Source of the DNA: Allomuricauda sp.
GTDB taxonomy: Bacteria > Bacteroidota > Bacteroidia > Flavobacteriales > Flavobacteriaceae
Assembly (NCBI GenBank): GCA_017795045.1
Contig: CP051244.1
Span: 2,389,988 to 2,453,987 of the forward strand
DNA: 64,000 bases
Reading direction: 5' to 3'
The notes below the pieces were generated by a model. The model saw only the letters and a program-made list of their open reading frames with translations. It was not told where the DNA came from and made no database searches. The position numbers were made by a program, and so were the translations under genes. This document shows, in pieces, positions 1 through 9,187 of the stretch (position 1 is its first letter; each line of letters starts with the position of its first letter).

Positions 1-3000
1 CTTATGGCCGTTCTTTTTTTGGTTTTTGCCACGGCAATGGCCATTGGCACCTTTGTGGAAAGTTGGTACAGCACGGAAACCGCACGCATTTACATTTACA
101 ACGCCACTTGGTTTGAAGCGATCATGGTCTTTTTTGTGATCAATTTTATCGGGAATATTTTCCGGTACCAGTTGTTGCAGTGGAAAAAATGGGCGGTACT
201 TGTCCTGCACCTTTCTTGGATATTGATCATCTTGGGTGCATTTGTTACCCGATACATCAGTTATGAAGGGGTAATGCCCATTCGAGAGGGGGCCACGGAG
301 AACAAAATGTTTTCGGACAAGACCTATTTGACTGCTTTTGTGGATGGCGATTTTAATGGGGAAACCCGGCGCAAAGTACTTGAGGACAATCTGATCGTAA
401 CACCTGAAGGCCGTCGTTCCAGTCTTCCCTGGAAATCCGATTTCAACGGACAACCTTTTACTATTGAATATGTTGACTTTATTGCTGGTGCGGACGAAGG
501 ATTGGTTCCCAATGAAAACGGAAAGGAATATTTAAAGATTGTGGAAGCCGGGGATGGACAACGCCATGAGCATTATCTGGAAAATGGCCAGATTGCCAGT
601 ATACATAATGTGTTGTTTGCCCTGAACAAGGAGACGGAAGGAGCCATCAACATTTTTTACGATGGCAGTGATTATCAAATAAAGACCCCGTTCGAAGGAA
701 ACTTTATGCGGATGGCGGACCAATTCCAAGGCAATGTGGCTAACGACAGCTTGCAAGCCTTGCATTTGCGTTCCCTTTATTCATTGGCGGGAATGCAGTT
801 TGTAATTCCCGACCCCATAGTGAAGGGAAGCTACGGAGTGGTCAAGTTGCCTAAGGAGCAGGTAGATGAAAGCTCCAAGGACGCGTTGATCGTTTCCATC
901 ACGACCAATGGGGAAACCAAACAGGTGGAGTTGTTGGGTGCTAGGGGTTATGCCGATTTTTCGGACAAGATTACCGTAGGCGGATTGGACTTTTCATTGA
1001 GCTATGGTTCCAAGGTATATGAGCTTCCTTTTTCGATCAAACTCAATGATTTTATCGCGGAAAAGTATCCTGGAACCGAGACAGGCTATGCCTCGTTCAT
1101 GAGCAAGGTAACGGTGCAGGATGAACGTCCGTTTGACTATGACATCTATATGAACCATATCTTGGACCATAGGGGCTATCGCTTTTTCCAATCCAGTTTC
1201 CATCCGGATGAAAAGGGTACCGTTCTGTCCGTTAACCACGATATGTGGGGAACTTGGATTACCTACATAGGCTATTTTTTATTGTATATAGGGTTGATGG
1301 GCATCATGTTTTTTGGAAAGACCCGCTTTAGGGATTTGCAACAGGCTATTGAAAAGGTAAAGGCCCAAAAAGCCGCACTTACGGCAATTGTGCTATTGTT
1401 CACTACTACTTTGGCTAATGCCCAAGAGGATACCACTGGTCATGAACATGCTGGATTGCCCACAAAGCAGCAGGTAGATTCCATCATTCATTCAGCGGTG
1501 GTTGCCGAGGAACATGCAGAAAAATTCGGGGCTCTGGTCATTCAGGATGAAGGGGGTAGAATGAAACCAGTCCATACGTTTGCCTCTGAGCTTTTACGTA
1601 AATTGAGTGGCAAGGACACCTATCAGGATTTAACGGCCAATCAGGTTTTTCTTTCCATGATGATGAACCCTGGGGTATGGTACAGCACGGAGTTCATAGA
1701 GCTAGCCAAACGTGAAAATGATAGTATCCGGGAAATTGTAGGGGTGCCAAAAGGCACGGAATATGTCAAGGCCACGGATTTCTTTGATGAAAAAGGCAGG
1801 TACAAGCTGCAACCGTATTTGGAGAAGGCCACATCGACCAACAATCCTTCAAATTTTGAAAAGGACTTTAAAAAAGTAGGCGAAAGACTCAGTTTGTTGG
1901 ACATTGCTTTGAGTGGTAGGATAGTCAAGATTTTCCCCTTATTGGGAGATGAGAACAATAAGTGGGTTTCGGCAGTGGAGTACCGATCAGGTCAATACCA
2001 AATGCAGGATTCCCTGTATTCCAATTTTGTGCGGAATGCCATGCCCTATTACTTGGGTTCCTTGCAAGAAGCCATAGCTACGGGAGATTATTCCCAACCG
2101 GACAAATTGTTGGATGCTTTCAAACAGAATCAGAAAAACCATGGGGAGGAAATATTGCCTTCCGATAAAAAGATAAAGATTGAGATTATATACAACAAAC
2201 TGGATATCTTCAATCGATTGTACAGGTATTATGGATTGGTAGGGGGTCTCCTTTTCCTTATACTGATATTGAAAATCTTTAAGGAGCGGAAAATCTACGA
2301 TGCATTGGCATACCTGCTCAAGGGGACCATTATCCTCATGTTTATATGGCATACGGCCGGACTGATCTTGCGTTGGTACATTTCGGGTCATGCACCTTGG
2401 AGTGATGCCTATGAAAGTATCCTCTACGTGGCTTGGGCCACCATGGGAATTGGCTTGGCCTTTGCCAAAAAGAGTGAGCTCACCATTGCGGCAAGTGCCT
2501 TTGTGACCTGTATGCTTTTGTTCATTGCACATCAAAGTTGGGTAGATCCGGCCATTTCAAATCTGGTGCCTGTTCTGGACAGCTATTGGCTTATGATCCA
2601 CGTGGCCGTTATTGTGGGAAGCTATGGCCCACTTACCGTTGGGATGATTTTGGGGGTTGTGGCCCTTATCCTAATGATTTTGACCACTGAAAAGAACAAA
2701 AAACGAATGGACTTGAGCATTAAGGAGCTGACCATTATCAATGAGTTGGCCTTGACCGCTGGTCTGGTAATGCTCACCATTGGAAACTTTTTGGGAGGAC
2801 AATGGGCCAATGAGAGTTGGGGACGGTATTGGGGTTGGGATCCCAAGGAAACCTGGGCCCTGATTTCCATAATGATCTATGCTTTTGTGCTCCATATGCG
2901 TTTGGTACCCGGTCTTCGGGGGAAATGGATCTATAATTTTGCCAGTATCCTTGCCTTTGCCAGTATCATGATGACTTATTTTGGAGTTAATTTTTACTTG

Positions 3001-3129
3001 GTGGGATTGCACAGTTATGCCAGTGGAGATCAAGTGATAACCCCCACTTTTATTTGGTATACCGTACTTGGGGTATTCATTTTGGGAGGGGTCAGTTTGT
3101 GGCGATATAAAGTGCACTACGCAAAATAA
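1..3129 (+). CDS. ccsBA: Cytochrome c biogenesis protein CcsBA (ResB-CcsA fusion), 5' end cut off
   Basis: Haem export and attachment protein of the System II cytochrome c maturation pathway, in the inner membrane. The frame is open to base 1 and the usual short N-terminus is missing, so the gene starts outside the window. The first part is ResB-like: two membrane segments, a large periplasmic region, then another membrane segment near residue 430. The C-terminal part is CcsA-like: multi-spanning, with the tryptophan-rich haem-binding WWD motif (WGRYWGWDPKETW) and conserved histidines in HTAGL, HVAV, HMR and HSYASG. Bacteroidota commonly carry the two parts as one polypeptide, and about 1040 residues fits. 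A signal-peptide-like segment near residue 455 marks the junction. Confidence 0.96.
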   Translation, partial: LMAVLFLVFATAMAIGTFVESWYSTETARIYIYNATWFEAIMVFFVINFIGNIFRYQLLQWKKWAVLVLHLSWILIILGAFVTRYISYEGVMPIREGATENKMFSDKTYLTAFVDGDFNGETRRKVLEDNLIVTPEGRRSSLPWKSDFNGQPFTIEYVDFIAGADEGLVPNENGKEYLKIVEAGDGQRHEHYLENGQIASIHNVLFALNKETEGAINIFYDGSDYQIKTPFEGNFMRMADQFQGNVANDSLQALHLRSLYSLAGMQFVIPDPIVKGSYGVVKLPKEQVDESSKDALIVSITTNGETKQVELLGARGYADFSDKITVGGLDFSLSYGSKVYELPFSIKLNDFIAEKYPGTETGYASFMSKVTVQDERPFDYDIYMNHILDHRGYRFFQSSFHPDEKGTVLSVNHDMWGTWITYIGYFLLYIGLMGIMFFGKTRFRDLQQAIEKVKAQKAALTAIVLLFTTTLANAQEDTTGHEHAGLPTKQQVDSIIHSAVVAEEHAEKFGALVIQDEGGRMKPVHTFASELLRKLSGKDTYQDLTANQVFLSMMMNPGVWYSTEFIELAKRENDSIREIVGVPKGTEYVKATDFFDEKGRYKLQPYLEKATSTNNPSNFEKDFKKVGERLSLLDIALSGRIVKIFPLLGDENNKWVSAVEYRSGQYQMQDSLYSNFVRNAMPYYLGSLQEAIATGDYSQPDKLLDAFKQNQKNHGEEILPSDKKIKIEIIYNKLDIFNRLYRYYGLVGGLLFLILILKIFKERKIYDALAYLLKGTIILMFIWHTAGLILRWYISGHAPWSDAYESILYVAWATMGIGLAFAKKSELTIAASAFVTCMLLFIAHQSWVDPAISNLVPVLDSYWLMIHVAVIVGSYGPLTVGMILGVVALILMILTTEKNKKRMDLSIKELTIINELALTAGLVMLTIGNFLGGQWANESWGRYWGWDPKETWALISIMIYAFVLHMRLVPGLRGKWIYNFASILAFASIMMTYFGVNFYLVGLHSYASGDQVITPTFIWYTVLGVFILGGVSLWRYKVHYAK

Positions 3130-3190
3130 TTTGCCCTTTATGGGATTTCACTTGAAAAAAAATTGCATATTTGCTTCATCATGAAGTTAT

Positions 3191-3297
3191 AAGAATTATG
3201 TACGCTATAGATGTCATCTTTGGCTTTACGCCAAAAAAGTAACCGAAATACTTTTCGGTACCATTGACATTACTTCTTTTTTACACACATAATTCTT
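3191..3297. other. Structured intergenic element with nested inverted repeats
   Basis: A 107-bp block fills most of the gap between ccsBA and the MATE gene. It is closed by a perfect 11-bp inverted repeat (AAGAATTATGT at 3191-3201, ACATAATTCTT at 3287-3297). Inside lie ATGTCA (3211-3216) pairing with TGACAT (3265-3270), and two hairpins: TTTGGC/GCCAAA (3219-3224/3230-3235) and ACCGAAA/TTTCGGT (3242-3248/3253-3259). The pairing suggests a cloverleaf-like RNA leader or a small palindromic mobile repeat. I do not recognise a named family. Confidence 0.55.
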
Positions 3298-3303
3298 TTT
3301 AAA

Positions 3304-4719
3304 ATGACACAATCTAATCATAGAAACTTTTCAGTAAAGAAATATCTTAACTATTTCTGGATTGCCGTATCCGGTAAGGAAACCGAATTTACAACCGGGA
3401 GCATCCGCAAGGCTATTTTTATGCTCTCCATCCCTATGATTTTGGAGATGTTGATGGAATCCATCTTTGCTTTGGTGGATATTGCCTACGTTTCCAAAGT
3501 AAGCGTAAACGCCGTGGCTACCATCGGATTGACCGAATCCGTCATCACCTTGGTATATGCCTTGGCCATTGGGTTGAGTATGGCCGCAACGGCGGTAGTG
3601 GCCCGTAGAATAGGGGAGAAAGACGTTGACGGGGCCAAGGTGGCTGCCGTTCAGGCTATAGGCTTGGGTGTTTTGGTTTCCCTTGTTTTGGGAGTGGTCG
3701 GAATCCTATATGCCAAGGAAATTTTGGCGCTCATGGGAGGAGAACCCGATTTAATTGCCGAAGGATACGGGTATACCAAACTTTTGATCGGGGGGAACAT
3801 TACCATCATGCTTTTGTTCTTGATCAATGCCATTTTTAGGGGTGCCGGTAATGCCTCCATGGCCATGTGGACCTTGGTGCTTTCCAATGGACTCAACATT
3901 ATTTTGGACCCCATTTTTATCTTTGGTTGGGGACCCATTCCCGAGTATGGGGTCATGGGAGCGGCCATAGCTACCAATATTGGGCGTGGTACGGCAGTCT
4001 TGTTTCAATTAGGAATCCTCTTCTTTGGATGGGGAAAGATCAAATTGGTACTTCAGGATTTGGTGTTGAACGTCAAGGTCATGGTGAATTTGATCAGGGT
4101 TTCCCTAGGAGGCATTGCCCAGTTTTTGATAGGTACTTCGAGTTGGGTATTCCTCATGCGGATTATGTCCGAGTTCGGTAGTGAGGTATTGGCCGGGTAT
4201 ACCATAGCCATTCGTGTGATGATGTTTACCCTTATGCCCTCATGGGGCATGAGCAATGCCGCAGCCACTTTGGTGGGACAGAATTTGGGCGCAAAGCAAC
4301 CCGATCGGGCCGAAATATCCGTTTGGAAAACAGGAAAATATAATGCCTATTTTATGGGAGCTGTATCCTTGGTGTATCTCATTTTTGCTAAAAGCATCAT
4401 TTCTTGGTTCAACGCAACACCCAGTGTGGTGGAAAATGGAGCGCTGTGTCTCCAGATCATTGCCTTGGGATATGTTTTCTATGCGTATGGTATGGTGGTC
4501 AGTCAGGCGTTCAATGGGGCGGGGGATACCAAAACCCCGACCAAGATCAACCTGATTTCTTTCTGGTTATTTCAATTGCCTTTGGCCTATGTGGCCGCTT
4601 TGGTTTTGGGATGGGGGGCCAAAGGAGTCTTTATTGCCATCACCTTGGCCGAGGTGCTATTGGCCATCATGGCCATGGTCTGGTTCAAAAAAGGAAAATG
4701 GAAGCAGGTTCAAGTATGA
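3304..4719 (+). CDS. MATE family efflux transporter
   Basis: Inner-membrane multidrug and toxin extrusion antiporter of 471 residues, the usual size for the family. About twelve hydrophobic segments follow a 45-residue cytoplasmic N-terminus. The two-fold repeat typical of MATE proteins is visible, with the first half opening at PMILEMLMESIFALVDIAYV and the second at SLGGIAQFLIGTSSWVFLM. The substrate (drug, cation or metabolite) cannot be told from sequence. A structured inverted-repeat element precedes it and a PLP enzyme gene follows after 38 bp, so co-transcription with downstream genes is possible. Confidence 0.93.
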   Translation: MTQSNHRNFSVKKYLNYFWIAVSGKETEFTTGSIRKAIFMLSIPMILEMLMESIFALVDIAYVSKVSVNAVATIGLTESVITLVYALAIGLSMAATAVVARRIGEKDVDGAKVAAVQAIGLGVLVSLVLGVVGILYAKEILALMGGEPDLIAEGYGYTKLLIGGNITIMLLFLINAIFRGAGNASMAMWTLVLSNGLNIILDPIFIFGWGPIPEYGVMGAAIATNIGRGTAVLFQLGILFFGWGKIKLVLQDLVLNVKVMVNLIRVSLGGIAQFLIGTSSWVFLMRIMSEFGSEVLAGYTIAIRVMMFTLMPSWGMSNAAATLVGQNLGAKQPDRAEISVWKTGKYNAYFMGAVSLVYLIFAKSIISWFNATPSVVENGALCLQIIALGYVFYAYGMVVSQAFNGAGDTKTPTKINLISFWLFQLPLAYVAALVLGWGAKGVFIAITLAEVLLAIMAMVWFKKGKWKQVQV

Positions 4720-4757
4720 TGGGTTTCGTATCTTTAACCTATTAAAGATATACCATC

Positions 4758-5924
4758 ATGAATACCAAAAATAAAGGAGTCAATACCATTTGCACCCATA
4801 GTGGGCAATTGGACGATACAGTTTTTGGAGGTGCCGTGTCCCCATTGTACATGGCCACGTCTTATCCTTTTGATGATGTCGACCTAAAACGATACCCAAG
4901 ATATTTCAACACGCCCAACCAAGAAGCGTTGTGCAAAAAACTGGCGGCCTTGGAACATGCCGAGGCCGCTTTGATTTTTGGCAGTGGCATGGCCGCCATC
5001 AGCACGGCCTTGATGGCTTTTTTGAAGGCAGGCGACCATATTGTGCTGCAGCAGACCATGTATGGCGGCACCTATCACTTTGCGGTTACCCAGCTTAATA
5101 AGTATGGCATAGAATATTCCTTTACCAACGGATGGGCCGTAGAAGACTTTGAAAAGGAAATCAGACCCAATACCAAGGTGGTGTATTTGGAAACCCCTTC
5201 CAACCCGCTGCTTACCATTACGGATATCCAGGGAGTGGCCCAGTTGGCCCAATCCAAAGGATTGATTTCCATGATCGATAATACCTTTGCCAGCCCCATC
5301 AACCAAAATCCCATTGATTTTGGGGTGGATGTGGTGTTGCACAGTGCCACCAAATATATGGGAGGGCATTCCGATATTTGTGCAGGTGTGGTGGCAGCTT
5401 CACAAGCCCATATGGACCAAGTGTTCCAATCAGCCATTTGTTTTGGAGGTAATTTGAGCGATTATACGGTTTGGCTCTTGGAACGAAGTATCAAGACCAT
5501 GGGAATCCGGGTGAGGGCGCAGAACGACAATGCCTTAAAAATGGCCAATTATTTGGAAAGCAATCCAGATGTGGAAAAAGTATATTATCCAGGACTAAAG
5601 AACCATCCTGATCATGAATTGGCCCAATCACAGATGAGCGGCTTTGGGGGAATGCTCTCCTTTGAGTTGCCCCATGTGGATATATCCCAATTCTTCAAAC
5701 ACCTTAAATTGATAAAACCGGTAATGAGTTTGGCCGGGGTGGAAAGTACGGTGATCTTGCCCGTGACTACCTCGCATGCTTTGATGAGCCCTGAAGATCT
5801 AGAGAAGCAGGGCATCAAGGATTGTTTGATCCGGTTCTCTTTGGGAATCGAGGATATTGATGACCTTATTGGAGATATTGAACAAGCCATTGCGCAGGCC
5901 AAAACCATGACCATACCCGCATAA
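4758..5924 (+). CDS. Cys/Met metabolism PLP-dependent enzyme (cystathionine synthase/lyase family)
   Basis: Fold-type I pyridoxal-phosphate enzyme of the trans-sulfuration family (cystathionine gamma-synthase, cystathionine lyases, methionine gamma-lyase). The PLP lysine is K199 in SATKYMGGHSD; upstream motifs FGSGMAAIS and YLETPSNP and the PLP-aspartate segment MIDNTFASP are intact. Length 388 fits. The exact reaction is undecided: the sequence fits a lyase on cystathionine, homocysteine or methionine as well as a synthase. bshB1 follows after 8 bp; a link through cysteine supply for bacillithiol is plausible but inferred. Confidence 0.9.
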   Translation: MNTKNKGVNTICTHSGQLDDTVFGGAVSPLYMATSYPFDDVDLKRYPRYFNTPNQEALCKKLAALEHAEAALIFGSGMAAISTALMAFLKAGDHIVLQQTMYGGTYHFAVTQLNKYGIEYSFTNGWAVEDFEKEIRPNTKVVYLETPSNPLLTITDIQGVAQLAQSKGLISMIDNTFASPINQNPIDFGVDVVLHSATKYMGGHSDICAGVVAASQAHMDQVFQSAICFGGNLSDYTVWLLERSIKTMGIRVRAQNDNALKMANYLESNPDVEKVYYPGLKNHPDHELAQSQMSGFGGMLSFELPHVDISQFFKHLKLIKPVMSLAGVESTVILPVTTSHALMSPEDLEKQGIKDCLIRFSLGIEDIDDLIGDIEQAIAQAKTMTIPA

Positions 5925-5932
5925 CAAAACCT

Positions 5933-6655
5933 ATGAAGTTAGATATTTTAGTTTTTGGGGCCCATCCGGATGATGCCGAACTGGGTGCCGGAGGAACCAT
6001 AGCCAAAGAAGTTTCCCGTGGAAAAAAAGTAGGGATCATTGATTTGACCCGTGGTGAACTGGGAACCCGGGGTTCCGCAGAACTAAGGGACAAGGAAGCC
6101 GCCAAGGCTGCAAAAATTCTGGGCATTGCTGTTCGGGAGAATATGGAGTTTGATGATGGCTTTTTTATGAACGATAGGGAGCACCAGATGGAAATCATCA
6201 AGATGATTCGGAAATATCGCCCGGAGATTGTACTATGCAACGCCGTGGACGATCGCCATATTGACCATCCCAAAGGAAGTAAGCTGGTAAGTGATGCATG
6301 CTTTTTAAGTGGGCTGGTGAAAATTGACACCCAAATGGATGGGGATGACGAATGGCAGGACCCTTGGCGTCCGAAGTTGGTATACCACTTCATCCAATGG
6401 AAGAATTTGGAACCGGATTTTGTGGTGGATGTTTCTGGTTTTATGGACAGGAAAGCTGAGGCGATCATGGCCTATGCCTCCCAGTTCTACGACCCAAACA
6501 GTGATGAGCCGGAAACCCCTATCAGCAGTAAGAACTTTACGGACAGTGTTATCTATAGGGCCAGGGATTTAGGAAGATTGGTAGGAGTGCAGCACGCTGA
6601 AGGTTTCACAGTGGAACGCTATGCCGCTGTGGATAATTTGGACGCCCTTATTTAA
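5933..6655 (+). CDS. bshB1: Bacillithiol biosynthesis deacetylase BshB1
   Basis: Zinc-dependent deacetylase of the LmbE/PIG-L superfamily that removes the acetyl group from GlcNAc-malate, the second step of bacillithiol synthesis, in the cytoplasm. The metal site AHPDDAELGAGGT lies at residues 10-22 and the second histidine cluster is DDRHIDHPKGSKLV near residue 105. LTRGELGTRGSAELR is typical of BshB1 rather than generic LmbE proteins, and 240 residues matches. It follows the PLP enzyme by 8 bp and ends 6 bp from the convergent kinase gene. Confidence 0.93.
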   Translation: MKLDILVFGAHPDDAELGAGGTIAKEVSRGKKVGIIDLTRGELGTRGSAELRDKEAAKAAKILGIAVRENMEFDDGFFMNDREHQMEIIKMIRKYRPEIVLCNAVDDRHIDHPKGSKLVSDACFLSGLVKIDTQMDGDDEWQDPWRPKLVYHFIQWKNLEPDFVVDVSGFMDRKAEAIMAYASQFYDPNSDEPETPISSKNFTDSVIYRARDLGRLVGVQHAEGFTVERYAAVDNLDALI

Positions 6656-6661
6656 TTTGGA

Positions 6662-8752
6662 TTAACTGGCCTGCTGATACCGTTTTTCAGCCTTTGGAAC
6701 GGTGAAGAAGAACGAAGTGCCTTTGCGGGGAACACTTTCCACCCATATTTTCCCCTTGTTCTTCAGGATCATCTCCTTGCAGAGCGACAGCCCTAGACCG
6801 GTACCTCTTTCATTATTGGTACCATAGGTGGTGATATTGGAGGAGTCTTCGAATATCTTTTTCTGGATTTCTTGGTTCATTCCAATGCCAGTGTCCTTTA
6901 CCGTTACTTGCCACATGCCCGACTTTTCCACTGCCTCAATGGTGATCAGACCATTGTCCGGGGTAAACTTGATGGCGTTGCTCAGAAGGTTTCGAATCAC
7001 AATATCAATTTGGTTTTGATCGGCCCATATTTGGGGATTTTCCGGCAATTGGTTGATGATCTTGATGGATTTCCCAGAGGCTATCTCGGAAAGCAACTGT
7101 ATGTTGGCGTTCACCAAGTTATCCAAAGAGACCCGTTTGGGTTTGGTAACTACTCCATTTAGCTGGGTCTGTCCCCATGATAACAGATTGTTCAAGGCAA
7201 AGGAGATGTTCTCAACATCAGCTTTAAGCTTTGGGATGAACGATACAAATTCATCTTTGTTCACTTCACCATCCGTGTACAATTTCAACAATCCATGTAA
7301 TGCCCCAATGGGCCCCCTAAGATCGTGCCCGATAATGGAAAACAGTTTGGTCTTGGTCTTGTTCACCTCGTTCAACTGGCTTTCCCTCTCGGTTACGGCT
7401 TCAGTTTTTTCGTGAAGTTCCTTGTTCAGCTTTTTCTGGATTTTCTCACTACGGCGTATCACAAATGTAATCACACTGAGAATCAATAGGATGATTACCG
7501 TAAAGTAGATATAGTTCCGTTGCTTGGCCAAAGCAGCTTCATTGACCTCTATAAGTTGTTGTTTTTCCTGTTCGTACTGTATTTTGGTTTCCAACAGGGA
7601 AAGGCTTTGTTTGTTCTTGTCCCGGAACAAGGAGTCGGAAAGTGCTTTGAAGCTTTCAAGATAATTAAGGGCAGCAACATGCTCTTCATTGTTTTTGTAC
7701 ACCTTGTAAAGCGTTTCGGAACAATCTATCTGCCCTTGCAACGATTGTATTTTTTTGGATATCTCAAGGCCCTCGTTCGCGTATTTCATGGAGAGGCTGT
7801 CCCTACCCAAGCCCAGGTACACCTTGGCCATACCGTTCATCAGGTTTATTTTTTCGCGATCGTCATCCAACTGTTGGTTGTGGAGCATGTTACTCTGGTC
7901 ATACCAATATAGGGCCCACTGATATTTTTCCTGTTCCAGATATATGCTTCCCTTTACCTCATAGGCATAGGCCAACCAATCATATACTTTGTTTTTTTCA
8001 AACGTATTGATGCTCTTGTTGATGTTGAACATGGCCAAGTCAAAATCCTTGGCATCCTTGTAGAGTGAGGCCATATTGCTCGAGGTTTCGGCGTCTATGA
8101 TATCATCACCCAGTTTTCGGTTGATTCGTTGTACCGTATCATAAAAGATAAGGGCATTCTTATAATCTTTCTGGTCGGCATACAAGCTGGCTATATTTTC
8201 ATTTAATATGGACAGCATTGTTTTGCAATCAATACGGCGGGCCACATCAATCCCTTTCAGATAAAGATTCAGGGCTTCGGCATAATTGCCTTCATAACTA
8301 TAATCATGGGCCAGACCATTGATAATGTCCAATTCGGATAGCTCATTCCCGGTTTCTTCAGTTAAGATAAGAGCCTCCTTAAATAGGGCCATAGATCTTT
8401 CACGATTACCCTGATCAGAATTGTAGTTGGCCATTCCACTTAACGCTTTTATGATCCCTCCGGTATACTCAATGTCTGTACTATATTTCAATACCCGCTT
8501 GGAAATGCTATGTAGGCTATCACTGTTGACAAAACGATATGAGAATGCAAGATCGGAAAGTAAGTTGATATGGGTAGTGTCCTTGGCATTGAACCGATTG
8601 GTGGATTGTAACCTTTTTAATTTATAGGAAAGACTATCTTTTTTGGTCAGTTGCGCGTGTGCCAATGAAGACATCAGAAGTACGCACCAAAGAATGGCAA
8701 CTTTCCCAAGTTGGAATTGGAGTAGTGAAAGGTTGAATTTTTTATGGGGCAT
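6662..8752 (-). CDS. TPR-containing sensor histidine kinase
   Basis: Membrane-bound sensor kinase of 696 residues. An N-terminal signal sequence (about 1-34) is followed by an extracytoplasmic array of tetratricopeptide-like repeats (about 60-400), one membrane helix (IYFTVIILLILSVITFVI), a short coiled coil, a HisKA dimerisation domain with phospho-acceptor histidine in SIIGHDLRGPIGAL, and a HATPase_c domain with N-box NLLSNAIKFTPD and G-boxes DTGIGM and GTGLGLSL. No response regulator is adjacent. This architecture is common in Flavobacteriia; the stimulus is unknown. A TTTCACAAC motif on the coding strand lies 60 bp upstream of the start. Confidence 0.94.
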   Translation of the reverse strand: MPHKKFNLSLLQFQLGKVAILWCVLLMSSLAHAQLTKKDSLSYKLKRLQSTNRFNAKDTTHINLLSDLAFSYRFVNSDSLHSISKRVLKYSTDIEYTGGIIKALSGMANYNSDQGNRERSMALFKEALILTEETGNELSELDIINGLAHDYSYEGNYAEALNLYLKGIDVARRIDCKTMLSILNENIASLYADQKDYKNALIFYDTVQRINRKLGDDIIDAETSSNMASLYKDAKDFDLAMFNINKSINTFEKNKVYDWLAYAYEVKGSIYLEQEKYQWALYWYDQSNMLHNQQLDDDREKINLMNGMAKVYLGLGRDSLSMKYANEGLEISKKIQSLQGQIDCSETLYKVYKNNEEHVAALNYLESFKALSDSLFRDKNKQSLSLLETKIQYEQEKQQLIEVNEAALAKQRNYIYFTVIILLILSVITFVIRRSEKIQKKLNKELHEKTEAVTERESQLNEVNKTKTKLFSIIGHDLRGPIGALHGLLKLYTDGEVNKDEFVSFIPKLKADVENISFALNNLLSWGQTQLNGVVTKPKRVSLDNLVNANIQLLSEIASGKSIKIINQLPENPQIWADQNQIDIVIRNLLSNAIKFTPDNGLITIEAVEKSGMWQVTVKDTGIGMNQEIQKKIFEDSSNITTYGTNNERGTGLGLSLCKEMILKNKGKIWVESVPRKGTSFFFTVPKAEKRYQQAS

Positions 8753-8773
8753 ACTACGCTAATCTACCAAGTG

Positions 8774-8820
8774 TAAAAATACCTTTCCATACCTGTTGTA
8801 AGAAACTAAATGTTGTGAAA
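8774..8820 (-). promoter_or_regulatory. Candidate activator site and -7 box of the TPR kinase gene
   Basis: On the minus strand TTTCACAAC (8820 down to 8812) is followed after 30 nt by TATTTTTA (8781 down to 8774), one base off the Bacteroidota -7 consensus TAnnTTTG. No -33 TTTG is visible at the usual distance, as expected for an activator-dependent promoter. The same spacing occurs twice between 25.0 and 25.3 kb. Confidence 0.4.
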
Positions 8821-8980
8821 GGTCAAAAAATGTGTGTTTTATCCGCTTAAAAATGCATTTCATCGATATTTGTAGGAAATAGACTTCAATTTATATTGTG
8901 TTGACCTTATGTGATTTACTTAACAGAAAGTGGACACCTTTAAAAAAAGTTGATTTTGCTTAAGGGAAGTAGTAAAATCT

Positions 8981-9012
8981 TTTGGTTGAATCAATACAAA
9001 AAAGTATTTTTG
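8981..9012 (+). promoter_or_regulatory. Promoter of tRNA-His
   Basis: TTTG (8981-8984), 20 nt, then TATTTTTG (9005-9012). This matches the Bacteroidota -33 TTTG / -7 TAnnTTTG pattern, and the tRNA begins 15 nt after the -7 box. Confidence 0.65.
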
Positions 9013-9026
9013 CATCCGCTTTTAAT

Positions 9027-9101
9027 GGTGGTTGTAGCTCAGCTGGTTAGAGCGCTGGATTGTGGTTCCAGAGGTCGCCGGTTCGAACCCGGTCTTCCAC
9101 C
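9027..9101 (+). tRNA. tRNA-His (anticodon GTG)
   Basis: Cloverleaf with D-arm GCTC/GAGC, anticodon stem CTGGA/TCCAG around loop TTGTGGT (anticodon GTG at 9062-9064, reads His codons), and T-arm GCCGG-TTCGAAC-CCGGT. G at 9027 is the extra G-1 of histidine tRNAs, opposite discriminator C at 9101. Acceptor positions 5-68 and 6-67 are both T opposite T. CCA is not fully encoded. Confidence 0.95.
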
Positions 9102-9112
9102 CAATAGCCCAG

Positions 9113-9142
9113 AGCCTCTGCTTTTTTGCAGAGGCTTTTGTT
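9113..9142 (+). terminator. Rho-independent terminator after tRNA-His
   Basis: AGCCTCTGC (9113-9121), six-T loop, GCAGAGGCT (9128-9136), then TTTGTTTTT. A perfect 9-bp stem with a T tract. Confidence 0.9.
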
Positions 9143-9187
9143 TTTGGGGAAACTTGTATTGAAAGGGGGGCTGGTGTACTTTTCCGA

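Noticed and set aside
1987..2535. Leftward open frame opposite ccsBA
   Set aside because: Lies wholly within the conserved CcsA part on the other strand.
3198..3242. 14-residue leader peptide (MYAIDVIFGFTPKK) ahead of the MATE gene
   Set aside because: An ATG-to-stop frame exists inside the structured element, but there is no ribosome-binding sign and the bases are explained by the hairpins; kept only as part of the element.
6662..8752. Cognate kinase for the LytTR regulator at 24169
   Set aside because: Shares a candidate upstream motif but is 15 kb away and of HisKA rather than HisKA_2 type; the adjacent kinase at 25468 is the better partner.
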